From assembly GCF_000820165.1 (NCBI RefSeq), contig NZ_CDDD01000045.1, positions 769-54,032 of the forward strand: a DNA stretch of 53,264 nt. Reading direction: 5' to 3'. Source of the DNA: Aeromonas taiwanensis (GTDB taxonomy: Bacteria > Pseudomonadota > Gammaproteobacteria > Enterobacterales > Aeromonadaceae). The translations under genes were made by a program, and so were the position numbers. The notes under the pieces were generated by a model. The model saw only the letters and a list, made by a program, of their open reading frames with translations, had not been told where the DNA came from and ran no database searches. Position 1 is the stretch's first letter, and each line of letters opens with the position of its first letter. Shown piece by piece: positions 37,775-46,792 of this stretch.

Positions 37775-38740
37775 ATGTTGCAAGGAACCTTCAAGCGCAC
37801 CCTGATAGGCGGCCTGCTCGCGCTGAGCTTTGGCGCCCACGCCCAGATCGACGAGATCCACTTCCTCATCCCGGGCGGTGCCGGCGGCGGCTGGGACAAC
37901 ACAGCCCGCGGCACCGGCGAGGCTCTGACCAAGTCCGGCCTGATCCAGACCGCCTCCTACCAGAACATCTCTGCCGGTGGCGGCGCCAAGGCCATCGCCC
38001 ATCTCATCGAGACCTCGGCCCAGTCCGACAAGACCCTGATGGTCAACTCCACCCCCATCATCGTCAAATCCCTCTCCAAGGAACTGCCGCAGTCGTTCCG
38101 GGATCTCACCCCGGTCGCGGCCATCATCGCCGACTACCAGGCACTGGCCGTGCCGCTGGACTCTCCCTACCAGAGCTGGCCCCAGTTGCTGGCCGCCTAT
38201 GAGGCAAACCCCGCCAAGGTGAAGATCGCCGGGGGCTCCGCCCGCGGCAGCCTGGATCACCTGGTGGCCGCCATGACCTTCAAGAACGCCGGTGCCGACG
38301 CCAGCAAGCTGCGTTACGTGGCCTATGATGCCGGCGGCAGTGCCATGGCCGCAGTGCTCGCGGGAGAGACCCAGGTACTCTCTACCGGTTTTGGCGAGGC
38401 GATGGAAGCGGTCAAGTCCGGCCAGATGCGGATCCTCGGCATGACAGCCTCCGAACGCATGCCGGATGCGAAAGACATCCCCACCTTCAGCGAACAGGGC
38501 AACCCCACGGTGTTTGCCAACTGGCGCGGCTATTTCGCCTCCCCCAGCGTGAGCGCCGAGAAGTCGGCCGAATTCGCCGCCCTGCTCAAGCAGATGTATG
38601 ACAAGCCGGAGTGGGAGACGGTTCGTGCCCGCAACAGCTGGACCAATCGCTATCAGGCCGGTCCCGAGTTCACCGCCTTCCTCAACAGCCAGGAGCAAGA
38701 GATCGGCGGCCTGATGCGCGAGCTCGGCTTCATCAAGTAA
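37775..38740 (+). CDS. tctC: Tripartite tricarboxylate transporter substrate-binding protein TctC
   Basis: A 321-residue periplasmic binding protein of the TctC/Bug family. The signal peptide ends near residue 23 (GAHA|QIDEI). The mature part has the family's PGGAGGGWDNTARG loop, which grips a carboxylate, then NISAGGGAKA and GGSARGSLDHL. It binds di- or tricarboxylates (citrate-like) and delivers them to TctAB. ATG 37775 follows AAGGAG. It heads the tctCBA operon, with 48 bp to tctB and its regulators convergent downstream. Confidence 0.93.
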   Translation: MLQGTFKRTLIGGLLALSFGAHAQIDEIHFLIPGGAGGGWDNTARGTGEALTKSGLIQTASYQNISAGGGAKAIAHLIETSAQSDKTLMVNSTPIIVKSLSKELPQSFRDLTPVAAIIADYQALAVPLDSPYQSWPQLLAAYEANPAKVKIAGGSARGSLDHLVAAMTFKNAGADASKLRYVAYDAGGSAMAAVLAGETQVLSTGFGEAMEAVKSGQMRILGMTASERMPDAKDIPTFSEQGNPTVFANWRGYFASPSVSAEKSAEFAALLKQMYDKPEWETVRARNSWTNRYQAGPEFTAFLNSQEQEIGGLMRELGFIK

Positions 38741-38788
38741 TCCCACAACCCCGTGGCGGGCCCGGCCCGCCCCATTGGAGTCATTCCT

Positions 38789-39250
38789 ATGCACCTGACC
38801 AAGGAGCGGTTCGGGGGGCTGCTGTTTTTGCTGCTCTCCCTCGCCTATGGCTACCATGCCACCCAAATCCCGGGCTACCCGGGGGACGAATATGAACCCT
38901 TTACCGCCAGCACCCTGCCCTATGCCCTGGCTGGCGTCGGCATAGTGCTCTCCCTGCTGCTGATGGCCTCCCCGGGGGGCGAGCGGCTGCAGAAAGAGTC
39001 CGGCAACTGGCGGCTGGTGTTCGCCTTTCTCGTCCTGATGATCATCTACGGCGTGGCCCTGACCTGGCTCGGTTTCCTCGTCGCCACCACCCTGTTCCTC
39101 ATCGTCGGGATCCGGCTGATGGGCGAACCCAGTCTCGCCTTCGCCTGCAAGGTGAGCGTGCCATTTACCCTCATTTTCTGGGCCCTGCTGACCAAGGGGC
39201 TCAATGTCTATCTCGAGCCGGGTCGGCTGTTCACCCAGTTGCTGGGATAA
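38789..39250 (+). CDS. tctB: Tripartite tricarboxylate transporter small membrane subunit TctB
   Basis: A 153-residue membrane protein with four helices: near residues 8-24, 36-54, 74-100 and 110-135. TctB proteins diverge fast, so position between tctC and tctA plus topology carries the call. ATG 38789 follows TTGGAG; the frame opens at 38753 but that would add residues with no membrane pattern. It lies 9 bp before tctA. Confidence 0.9.
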   Translation: MHLTKERFGGLLFLLLSLAYGYHATQIPGYPGDEYEPFTASTLPYALAGVGIVLSLLLMASPGGERLQKESGNWRLVFAFLVLMIIYGVALTWLGFLVATTLFLIVGIRLMGEPSLAFACKVSVPFTLIFWALLTKGLNVYLEPGRLFTQLLG

Positions 39251-39259
39251 GGAGAATCC

Positions 39260-40789
39260 ATGTTAGACGGCATTCTGCAAGGGCTCGGCACCGCCATGAT
39301 GCCCATCAACCTCTTCATGGTGGTGGTCGGCTGCTTTGTCGGCACCTTCATCGGCATGCTGCCGGGCCTCGGGCCCGTCACCGCCATCGCCCTGATGATC
39401 CCCATCACCTACGGGCTGGATCCGGCCTCCGGCATCATTCTGATGGCCGGGGTCTATTACGGCTCCATGTTTGGCGGTTCCACCGCCTCCATCCTCATCA
39501 ATACCCCGGGCTGCTCCGCCAGCATGATCACCGCCATCGACGGCTATCCCCTGGCACGCAAGGGCTATGCGGGCAAGGCGCTGGCCATCGCGGCCTATGC
39601 CTCCTTCGTCGGCGGCACCCTGTCGGCCATCTTCCTGATGGTGGCGGCCCCCCTGCTCGCCAAGGTTTCCCTCTCCTTCCAGTCGGCGGACTACTTCGCC
39701 CTCATGGTGCTGGGGCTGTCGGCGGTGGCGGCCTTTGCCGGCAAGGGGCAGGTGCTCAAGGCGCTGATCATGGCGTTGTTCGGCATCATGATCTCCACCG
39801 TCGGTATCGATCGCAGCGTCGGGGTGGACAGGTTCACCTTCGGTCTGCCGGACTTGCGGGACGGTTTCTCCTTCCTGCTGCTGGCCATGGCCACCTTCGC
39901 CCTGGCGGAGATCCTGATGACGGTGCTGCGCCCGGGCAAGGATTCCCGCGCCGAAGAGGCGGAGCAGATCCAGAAACTCGGCTCCCTGAAGCTCAGCAAG
40001 GAGGAGGTCAAGGAGATAGCAACCCCGGTCACCCGTTCATCGGTACTCGGCTTCTTCATCGGCGTGCTGCCGGGGGCCGGTGCCACCATCGCCTCCTTCA
40101 TGGCCTACGGCGCCGAGCGCAATCTGGCCCGCAAGGAGAAGAGGGATGAATTTGGCAAGGGCAGCCTGACCGGTGTCGCCGCCCCGGAAGCGGCCAACAA
40201 CGCCGCCTCCAGCGGTGCCTTCGTCCCCCTGCTGACCCTGGGGATCCCGGGCTCCGGCACCACGGCCCTGATGCTGGGCGCCCTGATCGCCTATGGCATC
40301 CAGCCGGGTCCGCGCCTCTTCATGGAGCATCCGGACGTGTTCTGGTCGGTGATCATCTCCATGTACCTGGGCAACGTGGTGCTCTTGATCCTGAACCTGC
40401 CGCTCATCCCTTATCTGGCCAAGATCCTGCAGGTGCCGCGCCCCGTGCTCATCCCCATGGTGTTGCTGTTCTCGCTGATCGGGGTCTATCTGGTCTCGTT
40501 CAACACCATGGACATCTATGTCATGTCGCTGGTGGCCCTCATCGCCATCGGCCTGCGTCTGCTGGACTTCCCCATGGCACCCATGCTGCTCGGCTTTATC
40601 CTGGGGGGCATGCTGGAGGACAACCTGCGCCGCGCCCTGGTCATCAACGACGGCTCCCTGAGCTTCCTGTGGGAGCGCCCCATCACCCTGGGCTTCACCC
40701 TGGTGACCCTGGTGATGTTGCTGCTGCCAGCCTGGCAGTGGTGGCAAGCCCGCCGGGCTCCCAAGGGAGAGCCGGCCATCAGCCACTGA
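39260..40789 (+). CDS. tctA: Tripartite tricarboxylate transporter large membrane subunit TctA
   Basis: A 509-residue inner-membrane permease with about 12 helices. It shows the TctA signature GMLPGLGPVTAIALMIPITYGLDP (in two parts) and YYGSMFGGSTASILINTPG near the N-terminus, and the repeat PGAGATIASFMAYGAER near 270. It uses the ion gradient to import the TctC-bound carboxylate. ATG 39260 has AAGGAG. A bidirectional terminator follows. Confidence 0.95.
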   Translation: MLDGILQGLGTAMMPINLFMVVVGCFVGTFIGMLPGLGPVTAIALMIPITYGLDPASGIILMAGVYYGSMFGGSTASILINTPGCSASMITAIDGYPLARKGYAGKALAIAAYASFVGGTLSAIFLMVAAPLLAKVSLSFQSADYFALMVLGLSAVAAFAGKGQVLKALIMALFGIMISTVGIDRSVGVDRFTFGLPDLRDGFSFLLLAMATFALAEILMTVLRPGKDSRAEEAEQIQKLGSLKLSKEEVKEIATPVTRSSVLGFFIGVLPGAGATIASFMAYGAERNLARKEKRDEFGKGSLTGVAAPEAANNAASSGAFVPLLTLGIPGSGTTALMLGALIAYGIQPGPRLFMEHPDVFWSVIISMYLGNVVLLILNLPLIPYLAKILQVPRPVLIPMVLLFSLIGVYLVSFNTMDIYVMSLVALIAIGLRLLDFPMAPMLLGFILGGMLEDNLRRALVINDGSLSFLWERPITLGFTLVTLVMLLLPAWQWWQARRAPKGEPAISH

Positions 40790-40869
40790 ATCAATGAGCC
40801 TCTGCCGCCTCTGTCCCCTACTCATAACGAGCAGAGCCCTTGATGCCCCATTGGGAGCAAACCTGATAA

Positions 40870-40900
40870 CAAAAAGAGCGCCGAAAGGCGCTCTTTTCTT
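40870..40900. terminator. Bidirectional terminator between tctA and the CitB-type regulator gene
   Basis: AAAAGAGCGCC/GGCGCTCTTTT with a GAAA loop, between convergent genes. Confidence 0.92.
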
Positions 40901-40930
40901 TGTCTGGACGCAATGACCCTGGTTTCGGGG

Positions 40931-41596
40931 TCACTGCTTGCGATAACGCCGCTCCGGCCGCCCGACGGTACCGTATTCGAGTTCCGGACTCGCCAGCTGC
41001 TGCCCCACCAGAAACTCCAGATAGCGACGCGCCGTGGTGCGGCTCACCCCGATCCGGGTACCTATCTCCTCGGCACTGGCTCCCTCCGCGGCCAGGACGG
41101 CCAATACCCGTTGCAGGGTGATGCCGTCGATGCCCTTGGGCAGCCCGGCGGCCGCCACCTGTTGCAAGGGCGTGCCCAGCAGGGCGTCCACCGCCTGCTG
41201 ATCGATGTCCGCGAGAGCCGCCAGGGCGGCAATGCTCTGACGGTACTTCTCCAGGGTGTCGCGCAGCCGCTCGAACACCACGGGTTTCAAGATGAAATCC
41301 ACCACCCCGAGGCGCATCGCCTCCTGCAGGGCGCTCGCCTCCCGGGCGGCGGTGAGCAGGATGACGTCCAGGCTGGCCCCCGCCTGGCGCAATTCGCGCA
41401 GCAGACAGAAGCCCTCTCCGTCCGGCAGCCACACATCCAGCAACACCAGATCGGGTTTCAGGATGGCGATCTGCTCCCTCGCGTCGAACAGGGTGAGCGC
41501 CACCCCCAGCACGTCAAACCCGGGCAGCCGCTGCACGAAGCGGCGGTGGATTTCGGCGATGGCCGGATCGTCTTCGACGATCAGGATCTTGATCAC
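40931..41596 (-). CDS. CitB/DcuR-family response regulator
   Basis: A 221-residue transcription regulator. The receiver has acidic D9/D10, phospho-Asp54 (LLDVWLPDG) and Lys104 (FILKP). The output domain is a CitB-type helix-turn-helix, seen as GASAEEIGTRIGVSRTTARRYLEFL in the last third. It begins with GTG right after the kinase stop, with AAGGAGGTG inside the kinase end as its ribosome site, so translation is coupled. It most likely activates tctCBA, which converges on it, in response to the carboxylate sensed by the kinase. The target sites were not found by eye. Confidence 0.9.
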   Translation of the reverse strand: MIKILIVEDDPAIAEIHRRFVQRLPGFDVLGVALTLFDAREQIAILKPDLVLLDVWLPDGEGFCLLRELRQAGASLDVILLTAAREASALQEAMRLGVVDFILKPVVFERLRDTLEKYRQSIAALAALADIDQQAVDALLGTPLQQVAAAGLPKGIDGITLQRVLAVLAAEGASAEEIGTRIGVSRTTARRYLEFLVGQQLASPELEYGTVGRPERRYRKQ

Positions 41597-43180
41597 TCAC
41601 ACCTCCTTTGGAATGTAACAGACGACGCAACTTCCCTGCGCCGTGGCTTCTATGGTGATCTGCCCCTGCAGGGAATCCAGGGTCTTGCGCACCAGGGCGA
41701 GGCCGATGCCGTGGCCGGGCTCCGCCTTGCTGCTCACGCCTCGCTCGAACAAGGTGTCCGCCAGGGCGGGATCCACCCCGCCGGCCCCGTCCTCCACCTC
41801 GAGGATGAGATCCTGCCCCAGATCGCTTAAGGCGACCCGGATTGGCTGATAGGGTGCGCCGTGGCGACGGGTCGCCTCGAAGGCATTGTCGATGAGGTTG
41901 CCAAGCAGGGTCACCAGCTGGGAACCGCTCACGCGATGGGGGATGTCGTGCAGGCGGGAGTCAGGGTCAACTTCCAGCACCAAGCCCAGCTCGTGGGCCC
42001 TGTGGTACTTGCCAAGCAGCAGCCCGGCCACCTTGGGCTTGGCAATGGCGCCCATCAGGAAGCTGAGCAGGGTCTGCTCGGTGTCGGCCTCTCGCCCGAT
42101 GAAGGCCAGCGCCTCCCGGGTGGCCCCCAGCTCGATGAGTCCGGCGATGGTGCCGAGCTGATTGTTGTGTTCGTGGGTCTGCACCCGCAGCAGATCGCTG
42201 TAGGCCTGCACCTGGGAGAGCTGGGCGCTGAGCTCGGCCAGCTCGTCCTTGCGCCGAAAGCTCGACACCGCGCCGATGAGGCGTCCTCCCTGCACCAGGG
42301 GCAGGCGGTTGACGATGAGGGGCTGGCCATTCAGGACTATCTCCTCGTCAAACTGGGGGCTCTGCTCCTGCAAGATGGAGAGCATGCGGCTGCCCGGCAG
42401 CAGCTGGCCGATGGGCCGGCCGATGGCGGCCCTGGCAACGGTTTCATCCAGGCGCAGCAACCGGATGCCGTTGGGATTGATGGAGGTGAGCCTGCCCTGC
42501 TCGTCTATGGTGAGGATCCCTTCGCGCACCGTGCGCAGGGTACAGTCGAGCTCGGCATAGAGACGCCCTATCTGCTCGGGTTCGAAGCCGAAAATGGCCT
42601 TCTTGTAACGCCGGGCCAGCCAGGCGGCGGCGGCGCTGTTGAGGATCACGATGAGCAGGGTGCAGAGCAGGCCAAAGCGCAGGAAACCGCGCAGATCGGC
42701 GTCAATGTCCCGCACCAGATAACCGACCGAGACGATCCCTATCACCCTGCCCATCTCGTCGCGAATGGGCCCCTTGCCCCGCACCGCGCTGCCAAGGGAG
42801 CCCTCTGCCCTCGAGATGTAGAACTCCCCCGCCAGGGCCCGGGCAGGATCATCTCCCACCATGGGTTTGCCAAGCCTGTCTGCATTGGGGTGAACCAGAC
42901 GCCTGGCATCGACGTCGCCGATGACGATATAGCTCGCACCGACCTCCCCCCGCATCCGCTCCACCAGCACGTTGAGGCGGACGGTGTCGGCCCGTTTCAC
43001 CCCGGCGATGACGCCGGGCTCCCGGGCCACCAGCCGCGCCACGTCGAGGGCCTGATCCCCCACATCCTGATAGCGCTGCTCGGCGACATAGTAGTAGCTG
43101 GCCCCGCTCAGCAGCACCAGCTGCAACAGACTGACCAGACAGAGCATGAAGAGGATGCGTCCTTGCAACCCGAGTTTCAT
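41597..43180 (-). CDS. CitA/DcuS-family sensor histidine kinase
   Basis: A 527-residue membrane kinase. Helices lie at about 9-30 and 168-188 around a periplasmic PASp/Cache sensor of about 135 residues, with the family's HPNADRLGKPMVGDD and GIVSVGYL blocks that bind citrate or C4-dicarboxylates. A cytosolic PAS follows (about 205-310). The dimerisation His is in RVQTHEHNNQLG (H336), then ATPase blocks LLGNLIDNAFEA, VEDGAGGV and HGIGLALV. It fits a carboxylate sensor controlling tctCBA. ATG 43180 overlaps the ROK gene stop by 4 bp and has GGAGG. Confidence 0.93.
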   Translation of the reverse strand: MKLGLQGRILFMLCLVSLLQLVLLSGASYYYVAEQRYQDVGDQALDVARLVAREPGVIAGVKRADTVRLNVLVERMRGEVGASYIVIGDVDARRLVHPNADRLGKPMVGDDPARALAGEFYISRAEGSLGSAVRGKGPIRDEMGRVIGIVSVGYLVRDIDADLRGFLRFGLLCTLLIVILNSAAAAWLARRYKKAIFGFEPEQIGRLYAELDCTLRTVREGILTIDEQGRLTSINPNGIRLLRLDETVARAAIGRPIGQLLPGSRMLSILQEQSPQFDEEIVLNGQPLIVNRLPLVQGGRLIGAVSSFRRKDELAELSAQLSQVQAYSDLLRVQTHEHNNQLGTIAGLIELGATREALAFIGREADTEQTLLSFLMGAIAKPKVAGLLLGKYHRAHELGLVLEVDPDSRLHDIPHRVSGSQLVTLLGNLIDNAFEATRRHGAPYQPIRVALSDLGQDLILEVEDGAGGVDPALADTLFERGVSSKAEPGHGIGLALVRKTLDSLQGQITIEATAQGSCVVCYIPKEV

Positions 43181-44388
43181 GCCTCCTTGTCCCCTCGCAA
43201 CAGTTCGAGCAGCAGGCTGCCGTCACGCAGGGCCTTGTGCACCTGCACCGAGGTGGGCTTGGTGGGATCTTCGTAGAAATGGGTGGATTCGATCTGCAGG
43301 CGCACCAGGTACTCGGCCGGCAACTGGCTCGCCAGGGACTGGTGCAGCATGGGGAACAGCAGCCGATCGGCCCGGGTGATCTCCCCCCCCAGCAGCAACT
43401 TGCCCGGGTTGAGCAGGCAGATGAGGTTGGATAGCACCCGGGAGAGCCGCCCCGCCGCCTGATGGAGAATATCCTGACAGAGGCTGTTGCCCGCCAGCGC
43501 CAGCTCGCACAGCTCGCGGATGTTGACGCTCTCGGGCAGATCGTGTTCCTGCATCCGCTCGCGCAGATCCCGGTACTGGGCCTCCAGGGCCTGATTGGTC
43601 ACGAGCGTGCAGGCGCAGCCGAAGCCGCCGCAGTAACAGCGCTGGCCATAGGGTTCGAGCTGCAGGTGGCTGAGATCCCCGAGCAGGGCCGACTCGCTCT
43701 CGATGAGCTGGCCGTTGACCACCATGCCGACCCCGATGTCGTTGTGCACGAATACCAGCACCGCATCGGCGCAGTTCTTGGCGGCCCCCCATTCGCGCTC
43801 GGCCTGGATCCAGGTGCGCACGTCACCGCTCACCAGCACGGGGACCTCGAACGCCGCCTGCAGGGTGGGGCCGAGGGGCCAGTTGCGCAGATCGTAATAG
43901 GGGAAGTGCTTGACCATGCCGGAGTGACGCTCCACCTGCCCCGGCAGGCAGAGGGCGATACAGGCCAGACGCAGTGCCTTCTTGGGCAGGAAGCCCTCGA
44001 TGGCATGCACCAGGCTGGCCAGCAGATCCGCGCGCTCCGCCTCGCTGAAGAGATGGCGATGGCGCGCCAGGGAGCGGCCTGCCAGATCGAACAGGGCCAT
44101 GTCCACATAACCACGGCCCAGACGCATGGAGAGAAACTGGAAGCGACGCTCGTTGATGCGCAGCAGGGTCTGGCGGCGACCGCGCCCCACCGAGCTCTCG
44201 CCGCAGGTGACCACCAGCCCGCCGTCCAGCAGCTCGCGGGTGATCTTGGTGATGCTGGCAGGAGAGAGACCGGTCAGGCGGGACAGATCGGTACGGGACA
44301 GCTCCTTGTGCTCCTCCAGGCTGGCGTAGACCAGGCCGTAGTTGAGCTGACGGATCAAATCGATACTGCCTTTCACGATCTCATTCAT
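43177..44388 (-). CDS. ROK-family transcriptional regulator (NagC/Mlc type)
   Basis: A 403-residue protein with an N-terminal winged helix (about 31-60, SRTDLSRLTGLSPASITKIT) and a ROK sugar-kinase-like domain. The zinc site has H241 and Cys251, 253 and 258 (CYCGGFGC). The residue two after the last Cys, usually Glu, is Cys260. Mlc and NagC are the nearest well-known relatives. In those proteins sugars or PTS proteins relieve DNA binding; no sugar gene is near here. The start ATG 44388 has no clear ribosome site. The stop overlaps the kinase ATG by 4 bp, so it belongs to the same transcript as the two-component pair, an unusual pairing. Confidence 0.87.
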   Translation of the reverse strand: MNEIVKGSIDLIRQLNYGLVYASLEEHKELSRTDLSRLTGLSPASITKITRELLDGGLVVTCGESSVGRGRRQTLLRINERRFQFLSMRLGRGYVDMALFDLAGRSLARHRHLFSEAERADLLASLVHAIEGFLPKKALRLACIALCLPGQVERHSGMVKHFPYYDLRNWPLGPTLQAAFEVPVLVSGDVRTWIQAEREWGAAKNCADAVLVFVHNDIGVGMVVNGQLIESESALLGDLSHLQLEPYGQRCYCGGFGCACTLVTNQALEAQYRDLRERMQEHDLPESVNIRELCELALAGNSLCQDILHQAAGRLSRVLSNLICLLNPGKLLLGGEITRADRLLFPMLHQSLASQLPAEYLVRLQIESTHFYEDPTKPTSVQVHKALRDGSLLLELLRGDKEA

Positions 44389-44451
44389 AGGGTAGGGGCT
44401 AACGAAAGGAACGAATGACGCGATTTTCCCACATTCTGCGCCGAACCCCAA

Positions 44452-44486
44452 ATTTGCCGTCTGGAAATCACGTCCAGACGGCAAAT
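44452..44486. repeat. 14-bp perfect inverted repeat between chemoreceptor and ROK genes
   Basis: ATTTGCCGTCTGGA and TCCAGACGGCAAAT, 7-bp gap, starting 6 bp after the chemoreceptor stop. Its stem is strong but there is no T-run of note. It could terminate chemoreceptor mRNA in part or be an operator for the ROK gene. Confidence 0.6.
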
Positions 44487-44492
44487 ATGTGA

Positions 44493-46163
44493 CTAGTAAC
44501 GGAAGCGGGAGACGAGTTGACGCAATTTGTCACCCGTGTCGGCCAGGGTGCGGGTGGTGGTGCTGGACTCCCCGGCGGCCTCGGTCAGCTCGTTGACGAT
44601 CTGCTGGATGGCCACCAGATTCTTGTTGATCTCCTCGGAGACCGCGTGCTGCTCCTCGGCCGCCGTGGCGATCTGGATGTTCATGTCGTTGATGGTGCCG
44701 ACCGCCGTCACCATGCTGTCGAGGGAGCTGGCGATGTGGCTCGCCTCCTGCACCGTCTCCTGGCTACGGGATTCGCTCGCCTGCATCACCTCCACCGCCT
44801 GCCTGACGCCGCCCTGCAGCCGCTGCAGCATCTCGTTGATCTCCTTGGTACTCTGCTGGGTGCGGCCAGCGAGGGATCGCACCTCGTCCGCCACCACCGC
44901 AAAGCCCCGTCCCTGTTCACCTGCCCGGGCCGCCTCGATGGCGGCATTGAGTGCCAGCAGATTGGTCTGTTCGGCAATGCCGCGAATGACCTCCACCACG
45001 GACCCTATCTTGCCGGTCTCCTGAGCCAGCTGCTCGATGACCCCGGCGGCCACGTGCACCTCCTCCACCAGCCGGTTGATGCTGCCGATGGCGCTGCTCA
45101 CCACCCCGCGTGCGGCATCCGATTCGCGCGCCGCGTCGCTGGTGGCACTGGCCGCATTGGAAGCGCTCGCCGCCACTTCCTGAGCGGTGGAGCTCATCTC
45201 GGTCACCGCAGTGACAACCTGATCCGTCTCCCTGCCATGCCCCTGCATCTGTCTGTCGGCGTGCTCGCTCAGGCTGTGCAGCCTGTGCACGGCGCCAAGC
45301 AGCTGATGGCTGGTCTCCCCCACCTGGCTCACCACCGACTGGATCCGCTCGACAAAACGGTTGAACGCCATGGCCAGCTGGCCCACCTCGTCCTTGCCCT
45401 GCACCTTGAGACGCCGGGTCAGATCCCCCTCCCCGTCAGCGATGTCGTTGAGGGCAGCCACCGCCTCCGCCAGTGGCCGGGTTGCCCGGTTGCCGATCAC
45501 CACGGTGGCGGCCAGAGTCACCCCCAGGATCACCAGAATGATCAGCACGCTGCTCTGCAGGGAGCCATGCATCGCCTCCTCACGCTCGGTGCGCAGGGTC
45601 GCCAGCTCGCTGTCGATGTCGTCGATGTAAAAGCCCGTGCCCACCACCCACTGATACTTGTCGAGCACCAGGTTGAAGGAGAGCTTGGGGGCATCCCGTC
45701 CGAGGGACGGCTTGTTGGTCCAGTACTCGGAGAACCCGTCCCCCTCCCGCGCCGACTTGATGATCCCCTGGATGAGGAAGGTGCCCTTGGTATCCTTGTC
45801 CTGCCAGCGGTTCTTGCCCTCCACCTCGGGACGGGTCGGCAGCAGCAGGGTGTTGCCCTGATAGTCATAGACGAAGAAGTAGCCGTCGCTGCCATAGCGC
45901 AATGGCCGCAATGTCTCGAGCACCCGCTGGCGGGTCTCGGGGTTGTCCGGCTCCGCATAGGCCTGCTCGATGGCGGTTTTGGCGAGCATCAGATAGCTGC
46001 TGAGCAGCGCCTTGCGCTCCTTGACCGCCTTCTCCCTTGCCATCACCAGCTCTGACTCCAGATCGCTCCTGGACATCAGATAATTGCTGAGATTGACCAC
46101 CAGGGCCATCAACAGGATGGGGACCGCGCCCAGCAACAGGATCTTCTGTTTCAGCGTCATCAT
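44493..46163 (-). CDS. Methyl-accepting chemotaxis protein with Cache sensor
   Basis: A 556-residue chemoreceptor. Helix 1 is at about 9-28, a single Cache domain (sCache_2 type, with GSDGYFFVYDYQGNTLLLP and KLSFNLVLDKYQWVVGTGFYIDDID) lies at about 35-195, helix 2 at about 203-224, then a HAMP domain and a long signalling coiled coil. The hairpin tip EQTNLLALNAAIEAARAGEQGRGFAVVADEVR (in parts) is intact. No CheR-tethering pentapeptide is at the C-terminus. Cache receptors of this kind often bind small carboxylates; the neighbours suggest the same. Two adjacent ATGs share the AAGGAAG site; I use the first. Confidence 0.94.
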   Translation of the reverse strand: MMTLKQKILLLGAVPILLMALVVNLSNYLMSRSDLESELVMAREKAVKERKALLSSYLMLAKTAIEQAYAEPDNPETRQRVLETLRPLRYGSDGYFFVYDYQGNTLLLPTRPEVEGKNRWQDKDTKGTFLIQGIIKSAREGDGFSEYWTNKPSLGRDAPKLSFNLVLDKYQWVVGTGFYIDDIDSELATLRTEREEAMHGSLQSSVLIILVILGVTLAATVVIGNRATRPLAEAVAALNDIADGEGDLTRRLKVQGKDEVGQLAMAFNRFVERIQSVVSQVGETSHQLLGAVHRLHSLSEHADRQMQGHGRETDQVVTAVTEMSSTAQEVAASASNAASATSDAARESDAARGVVSSAIGSINRLVEEVHVAAGVIEQLAQETGKIGSVVEVIRGIAEQTNLLALNAAIEAARAGEQGRGFAVVADEVRSLAGRTQQSTKEINEMLQRLQGGVRQAVEVMQASESRSQETVQEASHIASSLDSMVTAVGTINDMNIQIATAAEEQHAVSEEINKNLVAIQQIVNELTEAAGESSTTTRTLADTGDKLRQLVSRFRY

Positions 46164-46285
46164 GGACTTCCTTTAGCGATTTTTATGTGGGTGTTCCGTT
46201 CCTACCGGCTCGACCTGCTGGCCGAGGGGGGATGGCATTCGCTACAATCCCGCCACCTTCCATTATCGACCCGATGAGCTGACCC

Positions 46286-46744
46286 ATGAGCCAATGTCCT
46301 TGCGGTTCTTCCCTTCCCCTCTCCCTGTGCTGCGGCGCTCTCCACGGCGGCCAGGCCGCCACCAGCGCGGAGCAGCTGATGCGCTCCCGTTACAGTGCCT
46401 TCGTGCTGGGGCTGGGTGACTACCTGGTGCACAGCTGGCATCCCGATCATCTGGGGACACTGACCGCAGACGAGCTTTCCCGAAGCGATACCCGCTGGGA
46501 CGGTCTCGAGATCCTCGCAAGCCGGGGCGGCCCCCATGACGAGACCGGCATGGTGGAGTTCAAGGCCTGGTTTGTGGAAGGGGATGCGCGCCACTGCCTG
46601 CACGAGCGCTCCCGCTTCGTGCGGTATCAGGGGCGTTGGGTCTACACTGACGGCGAACAGGATCCGGCGCCGCTGCGGGTGGGCCGCAACGATCCCTGCC
46701 CCTGTGGCAGCGGCAAGAAATTCAAAAAATGTTGCTTCGAATAA
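46286..46744 (+). CDS. ychJ: YchJ-family protein with SEC-C motifs
   Basis: A 152-residue protein with zinc-type cysteine clusters at both ends: C4/C6/C15/C16 ([17 protein letters not shown]) and C138/C140/C149/C150 ([16 protein letters not shown]), the second being a SEC-C motif as in SecA. The middle is the NTF2-like YchJ domain. Function is not established. It starts at ATG 46286, is divergent from the chemoreceptor gene and lies 48 bp upstream of the PilZ gene, possibly with it in one transcript. Confidence 0.92.
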   Translation: MSQCPCGSSLPLSLCCGALHGGQAATSAEQLMRSRYSAFVLGLGDYLVHSWHPDHLGTLTADELSRSDTRWDGLEILASRGGPHDETGMVEFKAWFVEGDARHCLHERSRFVRYQGRWVYTDGEQDPAPLRVGRNDPCPCGSGKKFKKCCFE

Positions 46745-46792
46745 AACAGGCTTTTTAAACTGACGTTATTTAATCGGGACAGGAATACAGCC

